NCBI RefSeq assembly: GCF_002205635.1
Contig: NZ_NISJ01000001.1
Coordinates: 310,001-374,000 of the forward strand
Direction of reading: 5' to 3'
Source: Sphingopyxis witflariensis
Lineage (GTDB): Bacteria; Pseudomonadota; Alphaproteobacteria; Sphingomonadales; Sphingomonadaceae
DNA: 64,000 nucleotides
The position numbers and the translations under genes are program-made. Numbering within the stretch: the first letter of the stretch is position 1; the number at the start of each line of letters is the position of its first letter. Below are positions 35,173 through 43,077 of this stretch, piece by piece. The notes below the pieces were generated by a model. It was given only the letters and a program-made list of their open reading frames with translations, had not been told where the DNA came from and searched no databases.

Positions 35173-36797
35173 GGCTTGTCCTTGCGCAGCACGAGCGTGT
35201 CATATTCGCGGCTGTCGAGCAGCGCTTCCACGATCACCGGCCCGTCGGCGGCAAAACCCGCCTCCAACGCGGCTCGGAACTCGGCGGGGTCGCGCGCGAC
35301 CGTCACCGGAACGCCGAAGATCGACGGCCCGCCGATCGTCCCCTCGGCGCGCACGGGCGTGCCATAGATCGGGTTCGATTTCTTTTCCTGCTTGATACGG
35401 ATCAGCGCGAGATCATTGTCGGTGAAGATGACGATCACCATGCGCAGCTTCTCGCGCACCGCGGTCGCCAGTTCGCCTGCGGTCATCAGAAAGCCGCCAT
35501 CACCGAGGACGCAGCAGACCGGCGTGTCAGGGCGACACAGCTTTGCGGCGATCGCGGCGGGAAGGCCAAAGCCCATCGCCGACCAGCCGTTGGTCATGAT
35601 CTGCGTTCCCGGTGCCGGGGTGCGCCAATGCTGGCCGATCAGATGCGTATGCGCGCCGACGTCGCAGGTCATGATGCCGTCGTCCGGCAGCACATCGCGC
35701 AGTACGTCGAGCGCGGCGCGCGGGCCAAAGGGACCGTTGCTGCCGGCCAGCCGCGCGAACATGTCGGCCTTGCGCGCCGCCAGCGCCGCAAGATCCCAGC
35801 CCTTGGCCGCTGCGGGAAGTGCGAGCAACGCATCGAGGGCGGGAGCGATGGCGCCGACGGTCTCGGCCGCTACCGGATGCACAGTGCGATCGATGTCCGC
35901 GGCGACGATATCAATGTTAGCGAGCGCAAGGCCATCACGCATCCAGCCCTCAAAGTTGAACTCGATCGGATCATAGCCGACCGCGACGACCAGATCGGCT
36001 TCGGCATGGGTCAGTCCGACGAGGTCGGAAAGCGCATGGAACAGCACGCCCGCATAATTGGGGTGTATCTCCGCGACCATGCCCTTCGCCATCGGGGTCA
36101 ACAGCACCGGCAGGCCGAAACGCTCCGCAAGCGCCAGAATCTCATTTTGTACGCCCGCATGAACGGCACCCAGGCCGATCGCGAGGACCGGCTTTTCGGC
36201 GGCGGCAAAGGCGGCAACCAGTGCGTCGAGATCGGCGGCGGCAGGCGCCGGAATCGGATCGGCGGCGACCGGCGCAATATGCACGGCATCGACCGCGACA
36301 CCGCTCATCCCCTGCGGCAGGCCGACATGCACCGCGCCCGGGCGGCCAGACAGCGCAATCCGCGCAGCTTCGGCCAGCGTATCGACGGCGGTATCGGGCT
36401 CGATCCGCATCGTCGCCTTGGTCAGCGGCGCGAACAAGGCCTGATGGTCGATCCCCATCTGCACCGTCCGGCCGCGCAGGGCGGCGGGCATTTCGTCGGT
36501 CAGCGCGATCATCGGCGAGCGATCGAGCGTCGCACCGCCGACCCCGGTGGCGAGGTTGGTCGCACCCGGTCCAAATGTGCCAAAACAAACGCCCGGCACG
36601 CCGGTCAGCCGCCCGCAAATATCGGCCATAAACCCGGCACCGCCTTCATGGCTCGCCAGCACGAAGTCGATGCCGTCGGTGGTGCGGATCGCTTCCATAT
36701 AATCGACCCAGCCGCCGCTCGGCACGCCGAAGACATGGCGCACCCCCATGTCGCGAAGCGCCCCGATCACATTGCGGGCAACATTGGTCGATTTCAT
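35169..36797 (-). CDS. Thiamine-diphosphate-dependent enzyme (2-oxoacid decarboxylase / acetolactate-synthase-like)
   Basis: A 542-residue enzyme with the three-domain POX/AHAS fold. The N-terminal Pyr domain has the catalytic Glu in ASHEGGAGFMAD. The PP domain has the ThDP motif from VLGDGGFLMTAGEL to FTDNDLAL. A central domain lies between them. Such enzymes decarboxylate 2-oxo acids to aldehydes or form carbon-carbon bonds. The start at 36797 follows AGGA by seven bases; an upstream ATG at 36815 is in frame. It is the first gene of a tightly coupled group with the aldehyde dehydrogenase, kynureninase and permease, and a candidate LysR operator lies 84 bases upstream. The coupling to an aldehyde dehydrogenase suggests a decarboxylase. 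Confidence 0.88.
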   Translation of the reverse strand: MKSTNVARNVIGALRDMGVRHVFGVPSGGWVDYMEAIRTTDGIDFVLASHEGGAGFMADICGRLTGVPGVCFGTFGPGATNLATGVGGATLDRSPMIALTDEMPAALRGRTVQMGIDHQALFAPLTKATMRIEPDTAVDTLAEAARIALSGRPGAVHVGLPQGMSGVAVDAVHIAPVAADPIPAPAAADLDALVAAFAAAEKPVLAIGLGAVHAGVQNEILALAERFGLPVLLTPMAKGMVAEIHPNYAGVLFHALSDLVGLTHAEADLVVAVGYDPIEFNFEGWMRDGLALANIDIVAADIDRTVHPVAAETVGAIAPALDALLALPAAAKGWDLAALAARKADMFARLAGSNGPFGPRAALDVLRDVLPDDGIMTCDVGAHTHLIGQHWRTPAPGTQIMTNGWSAMGFGLPAAIAAKLCRPDTPVCCVLGDGGFLMTAGELATAVREKLRMVIVIFTDNDLALIRIKQEKKSNPIYGTPVRAEGTIGGPSIFGVPVTVARDPAEFRAALEAGFAADGPVIVEALLDSREYDTLVLRKDKP

Positions 36798-36880
36798 CCA
36801 GGAATCCTTCATCAAAGGCCATCAGCCGCGACTGGCCTAAGCCGGCCAGTCATAAACAAATAATACCAAATGTCCGACTT

Positions 36881-36902
36881 GATATGGCTATGAAGTTATA
36901 TC
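36881..36902. promoter_or_regulatory. Candidate LysR operator 2 (GATAT-N12-ATATC)
   Basis: Inverted repeat GATAT/ATATC with a 12-base spacer ending in GTT, 84 bases upstream of the ThDP-enzyme start codon and 8 bases past the stop of the FAH-family gene. It marks a probable internal promoter in the cluster. Confidence 0.6.
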
Positions 36903-36910
36903 GAACACCG

Positions 36911-37594
36911 TCAGGCGAAACGGTTGGCGATCGCCCCGATCCCTTCGATACCGCCCTCGACGAGATCGCCCGCGACAATGCGCCCGACGCCCGCCGGGGT
37001 GCCGGTGTAGATCAGGTCGCCGGGCTGCAATTCGACGTAGGTCGACAATTCGGCGATGATATCGGCGACCGGCCAGATCATGTCGGTGATGTCACCGTCC
37101 TGACGGATCGCGCCATTGATCGACAGCCAGATGCGCGCGGCCGACGGATGACCGATTTCGGCTGCGGGCCGGATCGGCGACAATATGGCGCTGCGATCGA
37201 AGCCCTTCGCCATGTCCCACGGACGGGCGGTCGCCTTGGCATCGGCCTGCAGGTCACGGCGGGTCAGGTCGTTGCCTACCGCATAACCAAACACCGCTGC
37301 CTGCGCGTCATCGAGGGCGATGTTCGCGCCGCCCTTGCCGATCGCGACGACCAGCTCAATCTCGTGATGCAGGTTGGCGGTGCGCGGCGGCATGACAATT
37401 TCCGCCGTTCCCGGAACCACCGCATCGGCAGGCTTCGAGAAAAAGAAGGGCGGCTCACGTTCGGGGTCGCCGCCCATTTCGCGCGCATGATCGGCGTAAT
37501 TCTTGCCGACGCAGAATATACGCCGAATAGGAAAACGCTGGGCGCTTCCGGCGATTTCAGCAGTCGGTGCGGCGACGGAAAAAAGGTCGATCAT
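36911..37594 (-). CDS. Fumarylacetoacetate hydrolase family protein
   Basis: A 227-residue FAH-fold enzyme. It has the family traits RIFCVGKNYADHAREMG, PFFFSKPADAV, the metal ligands in LHHEIELVVAIG and the C-terminal LQPGDLIYTGTPAGVG. The closest functional types are fumarylpyruvate hydrolase and acylpyruvase, but 4-oxalocrotonate decarboxylases share the fold. The ATG at 37594 follows GAGGAAG by three bases; the longer frame to 37645 would overlap the lipoprotein gene. In a kynurenine-to-2-aminomuconate pathway a decarboxylase of this superfamily acts after deamination, which would fit the neighbours. The reaction is not settled. Confidence 0.88.
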   Translation of the reverse strand: MIDLFSVAAPTAEIAGSAQRFPIRRIFCVGKNYADHAREMGGDPEREPPFFFSKPADAVVPGTAEIVMPPRTANLHHEIELVVAIGKGGANIALDDAQAAVFGYAVGNDLTRRDLQADAKATARPWDMAKGFDRSAILSPIRPAAEIGHPSAARIWLSINGAIRQDGDITDMIWPVADIIAELSTYVELQPGDLIYTGTPAGVGRIVAGDLVEGGIEGIGAIANRFA

Positions 37595-37607
37595 AACTTC
37601 CTCTCGA

Positions 37608-38522
37608 TCAGGCAGGCGGATAAAGAGCGGCCTGGCATTTGCCATCAGCGCCTTCTAGCCCCTTTTCGCGGGTAGCGTTCCACGGGCTGCCCATTTTGTC
37701 TTCCGGCTGATACCAGAAACCATAGAGCTTGCCGTTCGCGGCGACCAGCGTCGCCGAACCGATGCTGCCCTCTTCCTTCGAGAACCAGGCGAGCCGCATG
37801 ATCCGGCCAAAGATCGTACCACGCAGCGTGCCGAGGCCATTGTTGTAGCAGCCCCAGACATCCTGGCCCTTTTGCCGCAACGCGATCGGACCATATTCAT
37901 GGGCATAGACGCCGCTGACTTCGGCGACACCCGCCGCGCCGCGCTGTTCGAGTTCACCGATAACCGCAAGGTCCGACAGGCGGGTTGCGCCGCTGCCCGC
38001 CCAATTGCTGTCGACGCGCAGCCGTAGCCAGCGCGCGGTGGTTTCCTTGGGCAGATTCACGACCGTCTGCGCGTCGGCCTTTGCCTCGCCTTCCACCAAT
38101 GTTTCGAACGGCCCCTCGGGCCCGGTGGTCGATCCCAGCAGCGCGAAGCGCCGGACCGGCGACCCTTCGGCGGTCTGCGACATCGACCCGTCCTCGCGCA
38201 CCACCGGCTCGAACCGGCTATCGATCGCGACCGCGCGCACCTTGCCATTGCCCGCGAGTTCAAAGTTCAGTGTGTGGGGAAAGGCGATGTCCTTCGGCGA
38301 CAGCCAGCCATAGGCCGGACCTCCGTCGACAAGATTAATCGCCCAGGTCGACCAATGCCGCTTCGCTTCATCGCGATCAGCTTCGGCGATCCCGCCCCAG
38401 CTGATATGAAGGATATTGGCCCCGGCAGGTTCAGCCGCTTTTTCCGCCGCCTTTTTCGCGGGCGCGCCCGAGCAACCGGCGAGGAGCAACGCTCCCGCCA
38501 ACGCAAACTTCCATTCGTGCAT
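37608..38522 (-). CDS. Lipoprotein with discoidin (F5/8 type C)-like region
   Basis: A 304-residue lipoprotein with signal and lipobox LLLAGCSG (Cys17). Residues about 70-190 resemble an F5/8 type C / galactose-binding-like beta sandwich (RWLRLRVDSNWAGSGATRLSDL is characteristic). The C-terminal third has repeated tryptophan- and glycine-rich motifs (VSGVYAHEYGPIAL, GRIMRLAWFSKEEGSIGSA) seen in envelope proteins of unknown role. It lies between the LVIVD-repeat gene and the FAH gene and is probably co-transcribed with the TonB receptor, so a part in substrate capture at the cell surface is inferred. Confidence 0.72.
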   Translation of the reverse strand: MHEWKFALAGALLLAGCSGAPAKKAAEKAAEPAGANILHISWGGIAEADRDEAKRHWSTWAINLVDGGPAYGWLSPKDIAFPHTLNFELAGNGKVRAVAIDSRFEPVVREDGSMSQTAEGSPVRRFALLGSTTGPEGPFETLVEGEAKADAQTVVNLPKETTARWLRLRVDSNWAGSGATRLSDLAVIGELEQRGAAGVAEVSGVYAHEYGPIALRQKGQDVWGCYNNGLGTLRGTIFGRIMRLAWFSKEEGSIGSATLVAANGKLYGFWYQPEDKMGSPWNATREKGLEGADGKCQAALYPPA

Positions 38523-38545
38523 ATGTTCAGTCCTTCAGGATGGGC

Positions 38546-40306
38546 CTAGCGCCGCTCGGGCCAGACCTTCGTGGGCGCGGTGAGGCGCGGTTTACCAAGC
38601 AAGGGGGACGACAGCGCGTAGACGCCGTTGACCGAAAAGGCCCAGATGATGTTGCGGTCATATTCAGTGAAAACCGCGAAGGTCGAATTGCCGAACGTAT
38701 ATTCGGGCAGTTCGTCCTTGGTCGGAAAGCGCGGGACGAAATAGCCCGCGATCGTCGGCTTCGCCGGATCTTTCACGTCGAAAATCTGGATGCCGGCATT
38801 GTAGAAGGCATAGACAGCAAGGCCCTGTCGGCCGCCTTCGGGCTGCCCCAGCCCGCCCGACCGTTTCGGCCCGAAGCTGCCGCGACGCTGGCAAAAATCG
38901 GTGAAGGACGCGCCGGGCGGCGGGGTCGGGCGCGGGAATTTCGCCGCGACCCGCGGATTGGCCGGATCGCGCACGTCGATCGAATAAATATCCTTGAACG
39001 GCTCGTAACAATTCTCGTTCATCGGATAGCCGTTCGAGAAGACGAAGCCGGTGCGATCATATTGGCTGACGTCGATATTGTCGAACTCGGTCCCGGCATA
39101 GCTTGGCGGGACGCTGAGATGGCCCAGGGTGCGCGGCTGGGCCGGATCGCTGAGGTCGAAGCTATAGAAGCCAAGGCCGCCCATACCGCCGAAACCAATT
39201 TTTCCGCCCTCCTCGACCGGCTTGGTCAGCACGATCGGGGTGCGCGATCCCATCCAGCTCGTCCGGTTGCCCGCGCGCGGATTGGCGAGATAGGTGGCCT
39301 CGCTGGCCTTGTCGCCGAGCTGCTGCCCCGGCACGCTGATCTGCGAGACGAATTTCGGGTTCGCGGGGTCTTCCATGTCCCAGACCTGATAGCCGGGCGA
39401 ATAGAGATAATCGGGATATTCGGTCAGCCCGTAGCTGTCATCGGGTGCGGCGGACAGCAGCATATATTTGCCACCCCACCAGGTCGCGCCGTCGAGCGCG
39501 CCCGAGCCCTGTTGCTGTCCGATCGGCGCGTCGGGATGCTGGATATCGGTCGTGCGCGTCGCGATCAAATCCCACTTGTCGGGGGTCGGGCCGTTCATCA
39601 CGAAGACCTTGAAGCCCTTGAGCGAATTATAGTGCCGCTGCGCTTCGACCTTGTCGGGCTGGCGCCTTTTGTCGTCCATCAGCCCGAAGCGGCCGATCTC
39701 GTAGGAAGCGATGAGGACGTTCCGCTGAAGCTTCTTGTTCCACGCGATGGTGACCCCGCCGAAATAGTCGGTGACCTCCGAGGCGTCCCAATCTTCGCTC
39801 GAGCCCTTGGCATTCCACACACCGCCCTGCGACCAGACGATCTTCGCCTTGCGCGGATCGGTGACGTCCATGATCCGCAGATAATCGCGGTCGTGGGTAT
39901 AAAGATAACGCCTGCCGTCAAAGTCGACGACACTGGCCCATGCGTGCCAGGGTGAGGTGACCGCGGGATAGAAAGCGACGACATCGACATTCTTCGCGTA
40001 GCTATTCTGGTCCCAATGATCGAGCTGCCCCGGAAAGGACGGCGCGCTCGTGGTCAGCGGCGTCGCGACGGGATGTCGGAAAGCCCCGGTTGCCGGGTCG
40101 ATGCCATAATCAACCCCCGGCACCGGCGGCGCTGGCGGGTTTTCGGGGGTTAAATCCTGCCACGCCTTAAGCCATGGATCGACGACGTTGATCGGCGCGG
40201 CATCATGCCCGCCCTCCCCGCTGCTCGCGGCGGTCGGCGCCGTCGCATGGAGCAGGGCGGCGGCAATAATGCCCCCGCCTGCCATGAACCTGAAGCTGCG
40301 TTTCAT
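38546..40306 (-). CDS. LVIVD-repeat beta-propeller protein, secreted (copy 1)
   Basis: A 586-residue protein with a Sec signal peptide (about residues 1-27) and several LVIVD-like repeats such as YLRIMDVTDPRKAKIV, FYSFDLSDPAQPRTLGHL and GIQIFDVKDPAKPTIAGYF. These repeats are thought to form beta-propeller blades. It is a clear paralog of the protein at 43078-44853, sharing HPDAPxGQQQGSGALD, NPRAGNRTSW and FTDFCQRRGSFGPKRSG. Two conserved cysteines (in NENCYEPFKDI and FCQRRG) may form a disulfide. It lies directly downstream of a TonB receptor. The biochemical role is unknown; binding of the receptor's substrate is a reasonable guess. Confidence 0.85.
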   Translation of the reverse strand: MKRSFRFMAGGGIIAAALLHATAPTAASSGEGGHDAAPINVVDPWLKAWQDLTPENPPAPPVPGVDYGIDPATGAFRHPVATPLTTSAPSFPGQLDHWDQNSYAKNVDVVAFYPAVTSPWHAWASVVDFDGRRYLYTHDRDYLRIMDVTDPRKAKIVWSQGGVWNAKGSSEDWDASEVTDYFGGVTIAWNKKLQRNVLIASYEIGRFGLMDDKRRQPDKVEAQRHYNSLKGFKVFVMNGPTPDKWDLIATRTTDIQHPDAPIGQQQGSGALDGATWWGGKYMLLSAAPDDSYGLTEYPDYLYSPGYQVWDMEDPANPKFVSQISVPGQQLGDKASEATYLANPRAGNRTSWMGSRTPIVLTKPVEEGGKIGFGGMGGLGFYSFDLSDPAQPRTLGHLSVPPSYAGTEFDNIDVSQYDRTGFVFSNGYPMNENCYEPFKDIYSIDVRDPANPRVAAKFPRPTPPPGASFTDFCQRRGSFGPKRSGGLGQPEGGRQGLAVYAFYNAGIQIFDVKDPAKPTIAGYFVPRFPTKDELPEYTFGNSTFAVFTEYDRNIIWAFSVNGVYALSSPLLGKPRLTAPTKVWPERR

Positions 40307-40346
40307 TGGCGATCCCCTTATTCTCGATCACAGCAGGCCGCGGCCC

Positions 40347-42728
40347 TTAAAAGCGAAACCGCGCCGTCACGCCATAGGTTCGCGGCGGAATATATGTGCC
40401 ATAAATGGTCCCGAACAGGTCGAGCTTGCTGGTGTAGTTCAGCTCGTTGGTCAGGTTTTTCGCCCAGGCCGTCAGTTCCCATTTGCTGTCGGTATCGCGC
40501 ACGCCAATCCGCGCATTGAGCAAAATCTCGGAATCGAATTTCAGGATCGGCGTGTTCGGATTGTCGTAGAAATTGGCGCCGGTGTACTGGAAATCGCTGC
40601 CGGCCGTCAGGACGATGCTGTCGCTGATCGGCTGGTCGAGATTGGCGGAAACCCCGAACGCATGCTTGGGGGTCCGGCGGCAGGTGTTGCCGTCGAGGTC
40701 GGTCCCGTCATCATCGATGATCAGTTCGCCCGTGAAGTTGCAGCGCGAATAGGCATAGTTGCCCGAAACGCTGAACGTGTCGGTGATGCGCGCCTGGATA
40801 TCGAGCTCGAGGCCGTAGGCGCGGGTGCCATTTTCGGCATTGAACACGAAATTGTCGGGCGGCATCCCCGGTCCGGGCGACAGGAACTGGTTGGTCTGGA
40901 GATTGTCGTAAAGCGTGTAATAGCCCGCCGCGTTGATGAAGATGCGCCGGTTGGCGAGCGCCACCTTGGCACCCAGTTCGAAACTGTCGGCGGTCTCGGG
41001 CTCGAACGACACCAGCGCCTCTGCGGGGGTGTTCGCATCTTCGCCGGTCCACCCGCCGGGCTTGTAGCCTTTTGCGTAGCGCGCATAGAGCGTCACATCG
41101 TCATTGGGTTCGAACCGCAGCGTCGCGCTGGGCAGCCAGGCATCCCAGCTCCGCTTGTCCGACACGGTGAAGTTGACCGGCGCGCCTTCGAAAGATTCGC
41201 CCGAGCGGTTGTTCGAGTAATTTTTGCGGTCATAGGCATAGCGCAGCCCCGCATCGAAGGTGAGTTGATCGGACAGGTCATAGCTGACCTCGCCAAAGAT
41301 GCCGATATTGTCGTTGTTCGACGTGGTGACCGTATGGTTGGAACCCGGGAAAGGCGACGCGGGCGTCCCGCCATATTCCATGGCAAATGCGAATTCGGTG
41401 ATCGCCTGGAAATCGGCGAACAGGAAGTTCACATCCTCGGCGCGGCGGATTTTCTCGCGCAGATAATAGACGCCGCCTTCGAGCCGGAGCGCGCCGCCAT
41501 TGTCCCAGCGCAGGCGCAATTCCTGCGAAAATTGCTTCACATCCTCCGCCTTGCCGCTGTCGAAATAGCTGTCGGGAACGGTGGCGAGATAGGTACCCAG
41601 CCCCGCGAGCATCGCCGGGGTGATATCGGGCGCATTGGTTGCCGGATCGATCGCGAAATCGAAGAACATTCCCCCGCCATCCTCGCGCGCCGCCAGCGAG
41701 GAATCGCGCCAGGCGGTCTGCAGCGCGACGCTGAAACTGTCGCTCACCTCCCAATCGACCGAACCGGTGACGCCATACATGTCCGAATTCTGATAGCCGG
41801 TGAAATTATGCGCGCCCTCGCGGCGCTTCGCGCTTTGGAACGGCGCGTTGCGGTTCGGCAGGACAAAACCTGGCAGGCTCGCGATCGGCGGTGCGAAAAA
41901 GCTGTTGTACGTCACTTCATGGCTGTCACCGGGCACGATGACGTCGACCCAGCGCGCACCGTCGCGATGCCGCGTATAATCAGCCGACAGGTTGATATCG
42001 AGCGTCGCGCTCGGCTGCCAGCGAAGCTGCCCGCGAACCGATTGCGTATTCTGATCCTCTTCATCGCCGCCACGGGTGTTTTTCGCATAGCCGTCGTGCA
42101 TCCGCGAGCTGACGATCAGGCCGAGACCCAGCGTGTCCGACACCGGCCCGCGAACCGAAGCGGCGACGTCGAGCTTGTCATAATTGCCATAGGTTGCCTC
42201 GAAACGCCCTTCAAATTCATCGCCCGGCTTTTTGGTCACATAGTTGATGAGGCCGCCAACAACGCTTTTCCCAAAGCGCAGCGCCTGTGGCCCCTTGAGT
42301 ACCTCGACGCGCTCGAGATCATAAAGATCGAGCAGCGACCCGGTTCCGCGCGACATATAGGCGCCGTCGACGAAAATGCCGACCGCGCCGTCGGCGCCCG
42401 CGCCCTGAATGTCCGATCCGATGCCGCGAATGAAAAGCTCGGTATCGACCGCACGCTCGGCGCTCAGCTTGAGACCCGGAACGCGATAGGCGATTTCCGA
42501 AAAATCCTTGATTCCCGCCTGTTCGAGAGCGGCGCTACTGAAGGCCTGAACCGAAATCGGCACGTCCTGCAGGCTTTCTTCGCGCTTGCGCGCGGTCACC
42601 ACAATCTCGTCGCTCGACGAGGCTCCGGCAGCATCGGCCGGTGCCGATTGCGCCAATGCCGCCCCCGGCATGGCATAGAGCGCCACGGTTGCCAGTAGCG
42701 CCCGGCGAAAATTCCTGCTTGATCCCAT
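40347..42728 (-). CDS. TonB-dependent receptor (kynureninase cluster)
   Basis: A 793-residue outer-membrane transporter. It has a signal peptide (to about residue 26, GAALAQ), a TonB box (DEIVVTARKREES), a plug domain (FIRGIGSDIQGAGADGA, LERVEVLKGPQALRFGKS) and a 22-strand-type barrel ending in the classic C-terminal phenylalanine (GVTARFRF). TonB receptors of this group in sphingomonads import aromatic or other small organic compounds rather than only iron. It heads the minus-strand cluster with the LVIVD protein and lipoprotein. A candidate operator lies 126 bases before its start, in the region shared with the divergent second LVIVD gene. Confidence 0.94.
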   Translation of the reverse strand: MGSSRNFRRALLATVALYAMPGAALAQSAPADAAGASSSDEIVVTARKREESLQDVPISVQAFSSAALEQAGIKDFSEIAYRVPGLKLSAERAVDTELFIRGIGSDIQGAGADGAVGIFVDGAYMSRGTGSLLDLYDLERVEVLKGPQALRFGKSVVGGLINYVTKKPGDEFEGRFEATYGNYDKLDVAASVRGPVSDTLGLGLIVSSRMHDGYAKNTRGGDEEDQNTQSVRGQLRWQPSATLDINLSADYTRHRDGARWVDVIVPGDSHEVTYNSFFAPPIASLPGFVLPNRNAPFQSAKRREGAHNFTGYQNSDMYGVTGSVDWEVSDSFSVALQTAWRDSSLAAREDGGGMFFDFAIDPATNAPDITPAMLAGLGTYLATVPDSYFDSGKAEDVKQFSQELRLRWDNGGALRLEGGVYYLREKIRRAEDVNFLFADFQAITEFAFAMEYGGTPASPFPGSNHTVTTSNNDNIGIFGEVSYDLSDQLTFDAGLRYAYDRKNYSNNRSGESFEGAPVNFTVSDKRSWDAWLPSATLRFEPNDDVTLYARYAKGYKPGGWTGEDANTPAEALVSFEPETADSFELGAKVALANRRIFINAAGYYTLYDNLQTNQFLSPGPGMPPDNFVFNAENGTRAYGLELDIQARITDTFSVSGNYAYSRCNFTGELIIDDDGTDLDGNTCRRTPKHAFGVSANLDQPISDSIVLTAGSDFQYTGANFYDNPNTPILKFDSEILLNARIGVRDTDSKWELTAWAKNLTNELNYTSKLDLFGTIYGTYIPPRTYGVTARFRF

Positions 42729-43077
42729 TGTCCCACTCCCCAGCGGCCAGGCGGGCCTTATCCTCGTAAGGGAAAACGGTCGCGCCGGCCTGATTGATTT
42801 GCCGTCTGGACATTACCGGCGTTTATATATCGATATAATAGATTCTGGATTATCAGATATTCATATTTGGTTATATCTGACATCGCGAGCATCCCCGTTA
42901 AGAGTGAGGCCCCTATTCGAATAGGAAGCCCACGTCGCGCGCGCGATGCGCATTTATGAGCCATTCCATCACCGACGATATTTCCAACCCATTATAACGG
43001 CCCGGTCATCCGCTATTGGATCAATCGCTCATCACCGCCGACAAGCCTTGCCAAGATTGTAATTCGGGGAGGCTGGC
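42729..43077. promoter_or_regulatory. Divergent promoter region between TonB receptor and LVIVD gene
   Basis: A 349-base gap with a clearly AT-rich block (about 42825-42882) in an otherwise GC-rich context. It holds the strongest copy of the shared operator (42854-42879) and a second small dyad ATAAT-N9-ATTAT just to its left. Promoters for both directions are expected here. Confidence 0.6.
42854..42879. promoter_or_regulatory. Candidate LysR operator 3 (CAGATAT-N12-ATATCTG)
   Basis: A perfect 7-bp inverted repeat with a 12-base spacer ending in GGTT, the best of three related sites. It lies 126 bases upstream of the TonB receptor start on the minus strand and 198 bases before the divergent LVIVD gene. 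Confidence 0.65.

Noticed and set aside
33730-36797. Sulfo- or phosphonopyruvate decarboxylase with its aldehyde dehydrogenase
   Set aside because: The ThDP enzyme is a full-length three-domain protein of about 540 residues, whereas those decarboxylases are shorter or two-subunit, and no phosphonate or sulfonate genes are nearby.
40188-42698. An 836-codon plus-strand open frame opposite a TonB receptor
   Set aside because: The minus strand has the signal peptide, TonB box and C-terminal Phe; the plus frame is low-complexity in Arg, Ala and Gly without motifs. The same applies to 46871-48892 plus, 50871-52772 minus, 34941-36863 plus, 38540-39955 plus, 5878-7524 minus and 61218-62780 plus.
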